From a bacterium (GTDB taxonomy: Bacteria > Electryoneota > RPQS01): 64,000 bases of DNA. A program made the translations under genes and the position numbers. The DNA lies in NCBI GenBank assembly GCA_016702305.1, contig JADJEH010000002.1, forward strand, positions 310,001 to 374,000, read 5' to 3'. Under the pieces are notes generated by a model. The model did no database searches. It was not told the DNA's origin and was given only the letters and a program-made list of their open reading frames with translations. Within the stretch, counting starts at the first letter, position 1, and the number at the start of each line of letters is the position of its first letter. Of this stretch, positions 1 through 8,451 are shown piece after piece.

Positions 1-1
1 C

Positions 2-262
2 CGCACGGAAATTCAGAATCAGATGAACGAGCTCATGGCGCTGTTGCCGAACAACGGCACGCAGCCGTACATGGACACGCTCCATACGACTCGCGCGCAG
101 CGCGAAGCGGGGTATGCGTGGTTCTTTGTCTTGAACGAAGGCTCGATGGGCGTACACAACTACACCTACGCGCATTCGCTGTTGACGAACGCGATCGAAT
201 ACGTGTCGCCGGGCGGCCCGGGTTACACCGATCCGTCGGACGCGATTCTGGCCAAGAAGTAG
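2..262 (+). CDS. C-terminal fragment of a probable multiheme cytochrome c
   Basis: The reading frame is open from the window edge, so the gene starts upstream and only about 86 codons are visible. No CXXCH remains in this part. The tail GSMGVHNYTYAHSLLTNAIEYV resembles the closing helix of many multiheme cytochromes (pattern G-x-HN-x-x-Y-A-x-x-L-L), and it sits directly before a barrel/cytochrome cluster on the same strand. That resemblance and the context are the only basis for the call. It could be another secreted protein; the upstream sequence would settle it. Confidence 0.5.
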   Translation, partial: RTEIQNQMNELMALLPNNGTQPYMDTLHTTRAQREAGYAWFFVLNEGSMGVHNYTYAHSLLTNAIEYVSPGGPGYTDPSDAILAKK

Positions 263-286
263 TATCATACTTCGATAGACCCCGCA

Positions 287-316
287 TGCGGCGGCAGGCA
301 GCGACCTGCCGCCGCA
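287..316 (+). terminator. Strong hairpin after the first gene
   Basis: Perfect 12-bp stem TGCGGCGGCAGG / CCTGCCGCCGCA with a 6-nt loop, 25 bases after the stop codon. The T-run after it is poor (ttgccacactt), so it may be a weak terminator or an mRNA-stabilising hairpin between genes of one operon. Confidence 0.55.
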
Positions 317-343
317 TTGCCACACTTGTAACTAACGGTACAC

Positions 344-1579
344 ATGCGACGAAAACAGTTGCAGGCAGGACTTCTCCTGTCACTCATGCTGAGCACAATT
401 GTGCTGTGGCCCATCGAGTCCGCCCACGCGGCGGCCGTAACCGGGCGCTTCGGACTTTGGTCCTACTTGCGCGATGATTCCGTTGATCACGTGCAGGTGG
501 TGCCGCTGCTCAGCCTCAACGTCCACCGTTTCGGCGGCGGTGCGTGGAACTTTGAAAGCACCTGGCGCGGCTTCGCCGATTTTCAGAACGGCGACGATAA
601 CGGCACCGCCGCAGTTCGGGTCAGCCGTGCCCTACTGATTTGGAAACCGGATGCTTCTCCGTGGGAGGTTCGCGCGGGGCAGCAGTGGCTGAACGAAGGC
701 ATTGGCCGCGGCAATCTGCTCGGTCTGTGGAGTAGCTATGCCTTCAGCCGCAAGACCGATTTGCGCATCTACGGCGGCGCACGGCCGCAAACGTCCTTGA
801 GTTTGGACGAGCGCAATCCTGAAGGCGGTTTCACGGCCGGCATGAATCTTCGCGCGCGGTTTGGGCCGCGGCAGTTGGGCTTCTCGTATTCGTATGTCAG
901 CAAGGACGGCGATGTTCTGTACAGCGGCGCTGGAATTGACTTCCATTGCCGCCGGGTCGAGAACGTCACGCTGCGCGCGCGGCTCCACATGAATCTCGAA
1001 CAGTCGTCTATCGAAACGGCGCAGTTTGCGGCCTACTGGGACGCGACGAAACGGTTACAGATTTCTCTGGACGCGCGTTCGCAAACCCCGCGCGTCTTCG
1101 AAGATTCGTTCTTTGCGATGTTTCTCGAAGAAGCCAAAACGACCTCGGCGCGCGGCGGTGCGCAGTACACGCTGTACAGGCGCATCTACGCGACCGGTAT
1201 GGGCTACGTCGTGATGAAGGAAGGCGACATGCTCTACAAGACGCGTCTCGGTCTGGGCGATGAATACGGCGAGGTCGGTTACACCCACTGGCTGTCGGCC
1301 GGAGAAGGTGACATGGACGGCTTCTACGGGTTCAGCCGCCGCAGCTTCGCGAATTTCGAAGCACACGCGGGATTCGATTACTCACGCGGCTCCAACAGCG
1401 AAGTTCGCCCCAACACCGAAGCGCAGGTCATCTACGGCGGGCTGAGCTGGTCGCCGCAGCGCATGTTCAGTTTAGGTTGCCGGGTCGAGCATTTGAAGAA
1501 TCAGTATCACAGTGAAGACTGGCGCGCGCTGCTCTCACTTTCGACGAGCTTCCGTACGAAGCTGGGAGGTGAGCAATGA
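344..1579 (+). CDS. Outer-membrane beta-barrel protein, probable porin of a porin-cytochrome conduit
   Basis: A 411-aa protein with an export signal (residues 1 to about 29, MRRKQLQ, hydrophobic core, AHA cleavage site). The rest is made of alternating amphipathic strands rich in aromatic residues and glycine (for example YGGLSW, GFDYSRGSN), ending in a run of short strands, as expected for a transmembrane barrel. No catalytic motif was recognised. Its stop overlaps the start of an 11-heme cytochrome by 4 bases (ATGA), and an exported multiheme lipoprotein follows. In Geobacter-type conduits a barrel sheathes exactly such a pair, so the role as conduit porin is inferred from order, not from recognised similarity. 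No good ribosome binding site precedes the ATG. Confidence 0.65.
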   Translation: MRRKQLQAGLLLSLMLSTIVLWPIESAHAAAVTGRFGLWSYLRDDSVDHVQVVPLLSLNVHRFGGGAWNFESTWRGFADFQNGDDNGTAAVRVSRALLIWKPDASPWEVRAGQQWLNEGIGRGNLLGLWSSYAFSRKTDLRIYGGARPQTSLSLDERNPEGGFTAGMNLRARFGPRQLGFSYSYVSKDGDVLYSGAGIDFHCRRVENVTLRARLHMNLEQSSIETAQFAAYWDATKRLQISLDARSQTPRVFEDSFFAMFLEEAKTTSARGGAQYTLYRRIYATGMGYVVMKEGDMLYKTRLGLGDEYGEVGYTHWLSAGEGDMDGFYGFSRRSFANFEAHAGFDYSRGSNSEVRPNTEAQVIYGGLSWSPQRMFSLGCRVEHLKNQYHSEDWRALLSLSTSFRTKLGGEQ

Positions 1580-2457
1580 TGCGAGTCGTGATTATCTTAC
1601 TGTGCGCGGCAACGAGCCTGTTCGCGGGCGATTATCCGCTCGTTGGCTCCGGCGGCGCGCTGCCCACCGCTTTCCGGCATAGTGCGCACGCCGATATGGA
1701 GTGCGCGGTCTGCCACGTTGGCGTCAAGGAAAGCGTGGCAGGAACGGACAATCTGTTGCCGAAGTGGAGCGTGTGCAGTGATTGCCACGCCGCAGACGAC
1801 GTTGCCAACAAGGGCGTGGCGCTTGGCGAACCGATGGACGGCTTCGTCTTCAAAGCCATTACCGATTACAGCGCGATCTTTCGTCACAAACGGCATCTCG
1901 ACATGGCCAAGCTGGAATGCAGCGCCTGCCATACGAACCTTGACGAACAGGTCAATCACTTCCCGCGCATGGCCGATTGCATGAAGTGTCACAGCGCGCG
2001 CGCGGTGGCGATGGAATGCAACACCTGTCACCTGCCGAAGGAAAATCTGAAACCCGCCGATCACAACGTGCTCTGGGTGCAGCGTCATGGCGGTGCGAGC
2101 AGCGAGGCTAACGCCAATTGCGCGATGTGCCATGCCTCGGGCAGCGCACTGGATTGCCAAGGTTGCCATCAGGGCGATGCGGTGGTTAATCCGCATCCGC
2201 GCAACTACCTGAACAGTCACGGACAGGACGCTCACTTGAGTGACATGCGCTGCGGCACGTGCCACGAGCAGCGCAGCTTCTGTCTCGATTGCCATCGTGA
2301 CTTGAATGTGCTGCCAACTGATCACTTCCGACCGGGATTCGTCACGCCGAACGGCGGCACGCACGGCGAATCGGCGGAGTTTGATTTGGAAAGCTGCATG
2401 TCCTGCCACGACACTCCGAATTCCGAACCAACGTGCGCGAGGTGCCATGCGAAGTAA
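1576..2457 (+). CDS. Periplasmic 11-heme c-type cytochrome
   Basis: The 293-aa protein has a signal peptide (cleavage near residue 17, SLFA|GDYP) and eleven CXXCH heme-attachment motifs: CAVCH, CSDCH, CSACH, CMKCH, CNTCH, CAMCH, CQGCH, CGTCH, CLDCH, CMSCH and CARCH. Free histidines in FRHSAHAD and FRHKRHLD are likely distal ligands. The dense spacing is that of electron-conducting, cytochrome c3/c7-like wires. It overlaps the barrel gene by 4 bases and the following lipoprotein gene by 11 bases, so the three are translationally coupled. The likely role is the inner-facing cytochrome of a trans-outer-membrane conduit. Heme count is read directly; role is inferred. Confidence 0.88.
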   Translation: MMRVVIILLCAATSLFAGDYPLVGSGGALPTAFRHSAHADMECAVCHVGVKESVAGTDNLLPKWSVCSDCHAADDVANKGVALGEPMDGFVFKAITDYSAIFRHKRHLDMAKLECSACHTNLDEQVNHFPRMADCMKCHSARAVAMECNTCHLPKENLKPADHNVLWVQRHGGASSEANANCAMCHASGSALDCQGCHQGDAVVNPHPRNYLNSHGQDAHLSDMRCGTCHEQRSFCLDCHRDLNVLPTDHFRPGFVTPNGGTHGESAEFDLESCMSCHDTPNSEPTCARCHAK

Positions 2458-3376
2458 ACCACTCACATTCGCGTTCATTGCGATAGCCGTCGTGGCCGTC
2501 GCCTTTGTCTCCTGCTCAGAAGATCGTGTGACCTCGGATTACGATTCACATCCAACCGGCTGGATGGACCCCTATAGCTCCGAATGGCATGGTCAAGCGG
2601 CAATCTCCAGTTCAGGAGAAAGTTGTTTGGGTTGCCATGCGCTTAGCGGCTCTGCCCAAGGCTTCGACAACGGCCCGGAGCAGGAAGAAACTGTCCCGAC
2701 GGTTGGAACAGCTTGTTACGACTGCCATGCTTACCCGCATGTCGAGGGCTTTGGAGAGTCGCATCCGCAGCGTTTCACAAACACGGAAAACTGGGCGGCG
2801 ATCAGCTCATGCCAATCCTGCCACGGCGTGGACTTCACCGGTGGACGCACCGGTGCCAGCTGCAATGAGTGCCACACGCAGCAGGGCGGACCCGCGGCTT
2901 GCAACACATGCCACGGCATGCCGCCCACGACGACTCGACCGCTCGGCAGCGAAAATCCCGGTGCACACTCAGCGCATGCCCGCTATGCCTGCACGGAATG
3001 TCATCATCGCGTCGCCGGATTGGATCACATTGACACATTACCCGCCGATATTGGCTATGCCGATGCCCGCATCGCAACGGCCAATGGTTACCCGGTGTCT
3101 TATGACAACAGCAATTGTGCGACGTGGTGCCACTCGAATCTGCATCAAGGTGCGCCGATGGTTTCCGTGCAATGGAAGACCGGTCAGACGTTGAACGCTT
3201 GCCGTTCATGCCATCAGGTACCGCCGCAGTCGCCGTTCCATCCGACTGACAACCAGTGCCATCATTGTCACCCGAATGTGGACCCGAGTTCCAACTACAA
3301 TGATGCGAACTTCATCCGCTTCGTGCCGGGCGACACGCTGCACGTTAATGGCACGGTGAACGCGATATTCCCGTAG
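2447..3376 (+). CDS. Multiheme cytochrome lipoprotein (8 CXXCH plus one CX3CH)
   Basis: The start at 2447 is chosen because it gives a lipoprotein signal (MRSKPLTFAFIAIAVVAVAF, then VSC at the lipobox); the frame stays open further upstream inside the previous gene. The 309-aa product has CLGCH, CYDCH, CQSCH, CNECH, CNTCH, CTECH, an unusual CATWCH (C-x3-CH), CRSCH and CHHCH. The pair CATWCH...CRSCHQVPPQSPFH resembles the Geobacter-type CxxxxCH...CXXCH domain of surface cytochromes, with one residue less between the cysteines. Lipid anchoring plus position after the barrel and the 11-heme cytochrome fits the outer-surface member of the conduit. It ends just before a strong bidirectional terminator. 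Confidence 0.82.
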   Translation: MRSKPLTFAFIAIAVVAVAFVSCSEDRVTSDYDSHPTGWMDPYSSEWHGQAAISSSGESCLGCHALSGSAQGFDNGPEQEETVPTVGTACYDCHAYPHVEGFGESHPQRFTNTENWAAISSCQSCHGVDFTGGRTGASCNECHTQQGGPAACNTCHGMPPTTTRPLGSENPGAHSAHARYACTECHHRVAGLDHIDTLPADIGYADARIATANGYPVSYDNSNCATWCHSNLHQGAPMVSVQWKTGQTLNACRSCHQVPPQSPFHPTDNQCHHCHPNVDPSSNYNDANFIRFVPGDTLHVNGTVNAIFP

Positions 3377-3416
3377 TACTCTAACGCGATCTCGCCATCC
3401 GCCGTTTGAGAACAGC

Positions 3417-3452
3417 GCGGCCCGGTACATTTAGTACCGGGCCGCTTGCTTT
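3417..3452. terminator. Bidirectional terminator between convergent cytochrome operons
   Basis: Perfect 12-bp stem GCGGCCCGGTAC / GTACCGGGCCGC with loop ATTTA, followed on the plus strand by ttgctttt. It separates the rightward conduit genes from the leftward membrane-complex genes. Confidence 0.85.
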
Positions 3453-3470
3453 TAGTCGAAGTGCGGACGA

Positions 3471-5969
3471 TTAGAAGAACATCGAATATACAATGAACAC
3501 GAGTACGATCAAGCCCGTCAAGAACGCCGTCCAGCCCCACGTCAACAACGCAAGTTTGTGCCAGCGCTTCATCGGCGGAATGACATGGTCGTCCAGACTG
3601 CCGTGGCTCGTAAGATGCTCGACTTCGCGTTGGCGTTCGCGTTCCAACTCTTCGGTAGACTCACGGCCCGTGAAGATAACGTCGTCGAGCGGGAATTTCG
3701 CGGGTCGCAGGTGTCCGTTGAAGAAGTGCACGGTGAAGATGAAGGCCGTCGCGAGCAGCGCCTCCTCGCTGTGGACGATATGCGCGAGATTGATCATCCA
3801 GCCGGGCAGAAGCTGCGTGAAGAATTCAGGGTACCAGAGAATGAAACCGCTCGAACCGATAATCACCACGCCCCAGAACACCGCGAAGTAGTCGAACTTC
3901 TCCCAATACGTGAATTTGCCAAATTTGGGTTTGGGTCCCAATCCGAGGAAGTACTTGAAGTGGGCCCACATGTCTTTGGCGTCCTGCGGGTTGGGCGTCA
4001 TCGAGCCTTCGCCGTAGAACAGCCCCTTTTTACGCTGAACGAGAAACGCATAGAGCAGCGACAGAACATGCAGCACGAAGGTCGCGATCATTATGATGGC
4101 GCCGACCCGGTGAATGACCGCCATGGTCCGCAATTCAATGACATTGCTCGTGATCCAATAGGCGGCGGAGCTATGCGAGAATTTCAGCGGCAGTCCGGTC
4201 ATCGCCTGCAGCAGGAAGCTCGAGGCAAGCGTAATATGCAGAGTGCGCTGCCACGGATCAAAGCGTCGTACCCATTTGCGCACCGCTTCGGGACTGCGTT
4301 TCGGTCGCCCCGCGGCAATTTCTCGGATGAACCACAGCACCGTGTGCAGGCCGAAGAAGCCGAACACAAAGAACAGCAGCGAGGTCATGAACTTCTCAGC
4401 CACAGTGACATTGCGTTGCGGCGCCGTCGCGCCCTCCGACCCGCCGTGCGGGTCATAGTGCGACAGGAACTGCACGAAGTTCTCGTTAGCATCCTTGTGA
4501 CAGCGCGCACAGGTCTGAACGATTTTTTCCCGGCTGACTTTCGATTCAGGATCATCCTGCGACCGGATGTCATGGTTGCCGTGACAGTTGACGCAAGTCG
4601 CGAACTCGTCGCCTTGATAGCCCAGATTGTACGCCTGACCGTGGTAGGTACGTTCATATGACCGCACCACCTCGGGATTCAACTGGAATTTGAGGGCGAA
4701 CTCGCGATTGCCATGGCACTTGCTGCACATGTCAATGATGTGCCGCGGCAGCATGTCGTCGCTGACCTTTTTGATGTCCTTTTCGCCGTGGCAGGTGATG
4801 CAGGTAGGCGCCTCAGTGTGTCCCTTCGCATGCGCCATGCCATGCTCCGAACGCATGTACTCTTGATACTCTCTTGAGTGGCAGTTTTCGCACTGCATGC
4901 GCAAATTCGAACGCGGCTCCTGCCCCTCGACCTTACGGTTGAAGTGATAGACGTGGCACTGCGTGCAGTTCGCCACGCCGCCCGCTTCAGTTTCGGTCAT
5001 GACTTTGCCGTGCGCGAGAAACTCTTTGGCATGCCGTTCGTCGCTGTGACAGCGGTTGCACGTAGCCGGTAGTTCCTCACGGAAGATGCCGCCCGAAGCG
5101 TGAACCATTTGCGTCTGGTGTCCGGTATGACAGGCCACGCATGTCATCAGGCGGGCGTCCACGCTGTCCTTGCGATGCAATGACTCTTCGTAACCTTTGT
5201 GGCACGTCGCGCACAAGGCGTCGAGCCGATCCACGGACGTATGCGAAGCGGGATCCGCGGGCGACAATATATCGTGCTCGCCGTGGCAAGAAACGCAATT
5301 CGGCGCGTTTACATCGCCCGCTTGTATCTTATGATAGTGCTGACTCGCCACATAATTTTGCGACTCCTTCTTGTGGCAATCCATGCAGCCGCGAATACTG
5401 TACTGATGCCATTGGGCAGTCGTCATGCTATCGCGCTTCGACTTGAAGTGCGGGTCGTGGCAGGATGTGCAGCTCATCTCAGCGTTGGCAGCCTTGCCGT
5501 TGCGCGAGTGCACACTCTTGTCGAACGCGGCGAGCTCGTTGCGGTGGCAGATGCCGCAGACGCGCCGCGAATCGGCATGTTCACGGATGCTATGCGACCC
5601 GTGGCAGTCCGAGCATTCGGGCACGCCGCGGAACCCCATGTCATTCAGTTTGTTGAAGAAACCCGCCATGAACATCTTCATGGCCTCTTCGTGGCAGCCG
5701 CCGCAATTCACATGGCGGGGCCGCTCATGCGGGAAATCCACGCCTTTGAGATCGGTGTGGCAGTCAATGCAATCCAGGCCCTCATGCACAGACCCCTTTA
5801 AACTGTCGCTCGTCACGGTGACCGATTTGGGCCCCGTCAGAGTTTCCATCGTCATCGCGGGATCGCTGTGGCAGTCCATGCAATCGTTGTTTGATTGCGA
5901 GTACAAAGGAGTGGCCGCGCACAGCAGCGCGACAATGGACGAGAGCAGGAAGGTGATTGCTTTATTCAT
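3471..5969 (-). CDS. 17-heme cytochrome c fused to a membrane cytochrome b domain (paralog 1)
   Basis: An 832-aa protein: signal peptide (to about residue 25), then seventeen CXXCH motifs across roughly residues 30-510 (from CMDCH to CARCHKDANENF). From about residue 525 there are six hydrophobic segments with histidines placed like b-heme ligands (LHITLASSFLLQ, VIHRVGAIIM, FTVHFFNGHL). Fusions of periplasmic multiheme cytochrome and b-type membrane domain are known from Geobacter CbcL-type quinol oxidoreductases, but those have far fewer c-hemes. A sixth C-terminal membrane helix is absent from the neighbouring paralog. The gene lies 12 bases after that paralog in the same operon. Probable role: electron exchange between quinone pool and periplasmic cytochromes. 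Confidence 0.85.
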   Translation of the reverse strand: MNKAITFLLSSIVALLCAATPLYSQSNNDCMDCHSDPAMTMETLTGPKSVTVTSDSLKGSVHEGLDCIDCHTDLKGVDFPHERPRHVNCGGCHEEAMKMFMAGFFNKLNDMGFRGVPECSDCHGSHSIREHADSRRVCGICHRNELAAFDKSVHSRNGKAANAEMSCTSCHDPHFKSKRDSMTTAQWHQYSIRGCMDCHKKESQNYVASQHYHKIQAGDVNAPNCVSCHGEHDILSPADPASHTSVDRLDALCATCHKGYEESLHRKDSVDARLMTCVACHTGHQTQMVHASGGIFREELPATCNRCHSDERHAKEFLAHGKVMTETEAGGVANCTQCHVYHFNRKVEGQEPRSNLRMQCENCHSREYQEYMRSEHGMAHAKGHTEAPTCITCHGEKDIKKVSDDMLPRHIIDMCSKCHGNREFALKFQLNPEVVRSYERTYHGQAYNLGYQGDEFATCVNCHGNHDIRSQDDPESKVSREKIVQTCARCHKDANENFVQFLSHYDPHGGSEGATAPQRNVTVAEKFMTSLLFFVFGFFGLHTVLWFIREIAAGRPKRSPEAVRKWVRRFDPWQRTLHITLASSFLLQAMTGLPLKFSHSSAAYWITSNVIELRTMAVIHRVGAIIMIATFVLHVLSLLYAFLVQRKKGLFYGEGSMTPNPQDAKDMWAHFKYFLGLGPKPKFGKFTYWEKFDYFAVFWGVVIIGSSGFILWYPEFFTQLLPGWMINLAHIVHSEEALLATAFIFTVHFFNGHLRPAKFPLDDVIFTGRESTEELERERQREVEHLTSHGSLDDHVIPPMKRWHKLALLTWGWTAFLTGLIVLVFIVYSMFF

Positions 5970-5981
5970 CGAACCGGCGTC

Positions 5982-8447
5982 TTAGTGTTTGTCTTTGTCA
6001 GGTTGGGAGGGCGAATCGTCGTCCGTCACCTCGTCGGTGTTCACGATCTTGTCATACCAGCGGCGGTGGCGATGCTTGACCAAGTCCAGCGAGATCTTAC
6101 CGGTCAGCCAGGTCCAGCTCATGGGATACTCTTCAGGGTGGAAGATCACGAAGAAGAAGTGCCACACTACGATGGCTAACGTAGCCAGCCACGCTTCGTA
6201 AAGGTGAATCGTCTGGCACACGGGCACCGCCCACGCGGGAAGAATCGGCGACAATTGGGCCGGGAACCACAGCACAAATCCGGTCGCGATCATCAGAATG
6301 GTACCCCAAATCAGCGCCCAGTACTCAGCTTTCTGCGAATAGTCATACCGATCAAACTTGGCGGGTTCATCGCTCTTGTTTAGATGATAAGCCAAATTGT
6401 CGCGCAGTTCCGTTACGTCGTGCTTGGCGGGCAACATGGCCGACCATTCTTCGCGGCCGCGGCGCGTGCGGAAAAGGTACCAGATATGGTAAACAGAGCA
6501 GATGATGAGTCCGATGGCCATAACGCGGTGCGTCACGCTGCGGAAACCTTCGGTGAAGCCAACCATCGAGAGCATCTTGACCCACCATGCGTCCGGGAAT
6601 TTCAATGCAAAGCCTGTCACCGCCAGCAGAATGAAGGTAATCGAGAGAATCATGTGCTGGATGATCTGATGGCGGTCAAACCGCGTCACCTTTTTGCCCG
6701 CGGTCTGATGTTCGCGCGCTTTGATCATATGGTAGTTCAGGATCAGCAGGTTGTGCACGACCATGCCACCGATCACGGCGAAAATCATGATCCAATAGAT
6801 GCGCGCGATCCACCACTGCGCACCGCCTTCAATCGGCTGTAGTGCCTTGTGCGTGTAGGATTGCGAAAAGTTCGCATCTGCCTTAGGATGACATTCGGCA
6901 CATGTGCGCGTGACATTCGCCGGGTGAATGCTCGACAAACTATCGGCGGCCGTCCGAACGGCGTGTGCTCCATGACAGTCAGTGCACGAGGGCGTGTTCT
7001 TGGACTTAGCTTTCGTAGCTAAACCGTGGTAGCTGTCGGTGTAAGTCGAGACGACATCCGGAGCCAAGCCATACTTGCGAATGATGTCAGGATTCTCGTG
7101 GCACTTGCCGCACGTTTCCAGAGCGATCTTGTCGTGGCTGACCTTGCTGCGCGGATCCTTCGGCGATATCAGCAGGTGCTCACCGTGACATCCTGTGCAG
7201 GTCGGGCTGTCATCCACGCCGCTCTGCAGGGCGCGATAGTGGATGGAAACGCGATACTGCTCCTGCTCGCTCGAGTGGCAGCGACCGCACGTCTTGTCAA
7301 TGTTGATATGCGCAATTGTGGATTCCGGATTGTTGCTGCCGCGAATCGCATGTCCGCCGTGACAATCAATGCAAACCGGCACGTCAGGATTGCCTTCCTT
7401 GAGCAGTTTACCGTGCGTGCTTTCGAGGAAGTTCTCAAACGAGCGCGGCAGACGCACTTCCGGGTCGAGACCGATACCCACCTGGCTGTGACATTTTGCG
7501 CAGGTTTCAACTTGCCGGGACCGGTGCATCGGTGACGCCGGATCGGAGATGCGCCGGATATTGTGCGCGCCGTGGCAGCTTTCGCAGCGTGGAGCGCGCG
7601 GCGATCCGCTTTCGAGCGCGTAGGCATGCAGGCTCAGGTTGTAGCGCGCGACCGATTCGGCGTGGCAAGCGCCGCATGTGGCTTCGGCAGGCGATTCGTT
7701 TGTAACACGCAGCGTCGTGTCCGACGGTGCGCGACTGCGATGCTCACCGTGGCACTCGAAACAATGGGACAGGTTGCGCCCTTCCCTGAATTGCGCGTGC
7801 ACCGACTGCTTGAATTCCTCGGCCACGGCTTGGTGGCAACTCAAACATGCGTCCTCAAGTTTGTCGGACTGGCGCTTTTCTGAATGCACGGAGTGCGCCG
7901 TATGGCAGTCAGTACACGACGGCAGTCCTTCTTTGCCTGCTTTGTGCAGCTGTCCATGAATACCGACATCGTAACTCGCATAAGAGGCGGTACGTCCGCC
8001 TTCCGGAGCGTGCATGCGGTTATGGCAAGTCGCGCACGTCTGATCTATCTTCGCTTTGGCAGTCTTGGTGCCCACGTCTCCGGCGCCCGAGATATTGTGC
8101 GTGCCGTGACAGGCTGCGCACTTCAGAACGCCCTCATGTCCGCCCGCGGCGACCTGTGCGGCCGGTTCCTTGTGACAGCCGGCACAGTTCACGGCGGCGA
8201 GTCGCTCAGGGTGCGGCCAGTCATCGAAATTCTTCAGGTCAGCGTGGCATTCCACGCACGCAAGTTTGGAGTGCTTGGAGTGCTTGAGCGAATCGTCGGT
8301 CACGGTCAACGAGGTGACCGAGCCGTCGGCGTTGGTCCGCGTCAAGGTGCCATCGGAGTGGCACTCGATGCAAGTTGCGTTATCAGGCGCGGCTTGCAAC
8401 GGCAGCGCCAGGCAGAACAGCAGTAGGAGGGACAGAAGGGCGTTCAT
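5982..8447 (-). CDS. 17-heme cytochrome c fused to a membrane cytochrome b domain (paralog 2)
   Basis: The 821-aa product has a signal peptide (about 19 residues, LPLQA|AP), seventeen CXXCH motifs from CIECH to CAECH over residues 25 to about 520, and a b-type domain with five membrane segments. The HHs in QHMILSITFILL, THRVMAIGLIIC, YHIWYLF and VWHFFFVIFHPEEYP are candidate b-heme ligands. The HPEEYPMSWTWLTGKI tail is typical of cytochrome b subunits of bacterial bc-type (Cbc) complexes. Same heme number and architecture as the next gene, so the pair arose by duplication, yet the sequences differ clearly. The start is 4 bases from the stop of the 13-heme gene. Confidence 0.86.
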   Translation of the reverse strand: MNALLSLLLLFCLALPLQAAPDNATCIECHSDGTLTRTNADGSVTSLTVTDDSLKHSKHSKLACVECHADLKNFDDWPHPERLAAVNCAGCHKEPAAQVAAGGHEGVLKCAACHGTHNISGAGDVGTKTAKAKIDQTCATCHNRMHAPEGGRTASYASYDVGIHGQLHKAGKEGLPSCTDCHTAHSVHSEKRQSDKLEDACLSCHQAVAEEFKQSVHAQFREGRNLSHCFECHGEHRSRAPSDTTLRVTNESPAEATCGACHAESVARYNLSLHAYALESGSPRAPRCESCHGAHNIRRISDPASPMHRSRQVETCAKCHSQVGIGLDPEVRLPRSFENFLESTHGKLLKEGNPDVPVCIDCHGGHAIRGSNNPESTIAHINIDKTCGRCHSSEQEQYRVSIHYRALQSGVDDSPTCTGCHGEHLLISPKDPRSKVSHDKIALETCGKCHENPDIIRKYGLAPDVVSTYTDSYHGLATKAKSKNTPSCTDCHGAHAVRTAADSLSSIHPANVTRTCAECHPKADANFSQSYTHKALQPIEGGAQWWIARIYWIMIFAVIGGMVVHNLLILNYHMIKAREHQTAGKKVTRFDRHQIIQHMILSITFILLAVTGFALKFPDAWWVKMLSMVGFTEGFRSVTHRVMAIGLIICSVYHIWYLFRTRRGREEWSAMLPAKHDVTELRDNLAYHLNKSDEPAKFDRYDYSQKAEYWALIWGTILMIATGFVLWFPAQLSPILPAWAVPVCQTIHLYEAWLATLAIVVWHFFFVIFHPEEYPMSWTWLTGKISLDLVKHRHRRWYDKIVNTDEVTDDDSPSQPDKDKH

Positions 8448-8451
8448 GTGC

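Noticed and set aside
1597..2478. Long open frame on the minus strand (about 293 codons) opposite the 11-heme cytochrome
   Set aside because: It mirrors a gene with abundant Cys/His codons and high GC, has no coherent domain, and the plus-strand frame has eleven CXXCH and a signal peptide.
3558..4661. 367-codon plus-strand frame opposite the first 17-heme/cytochrome b gene
   Set aside because: Arg/His-rich translation without domains; antisense shadow of the real gene.
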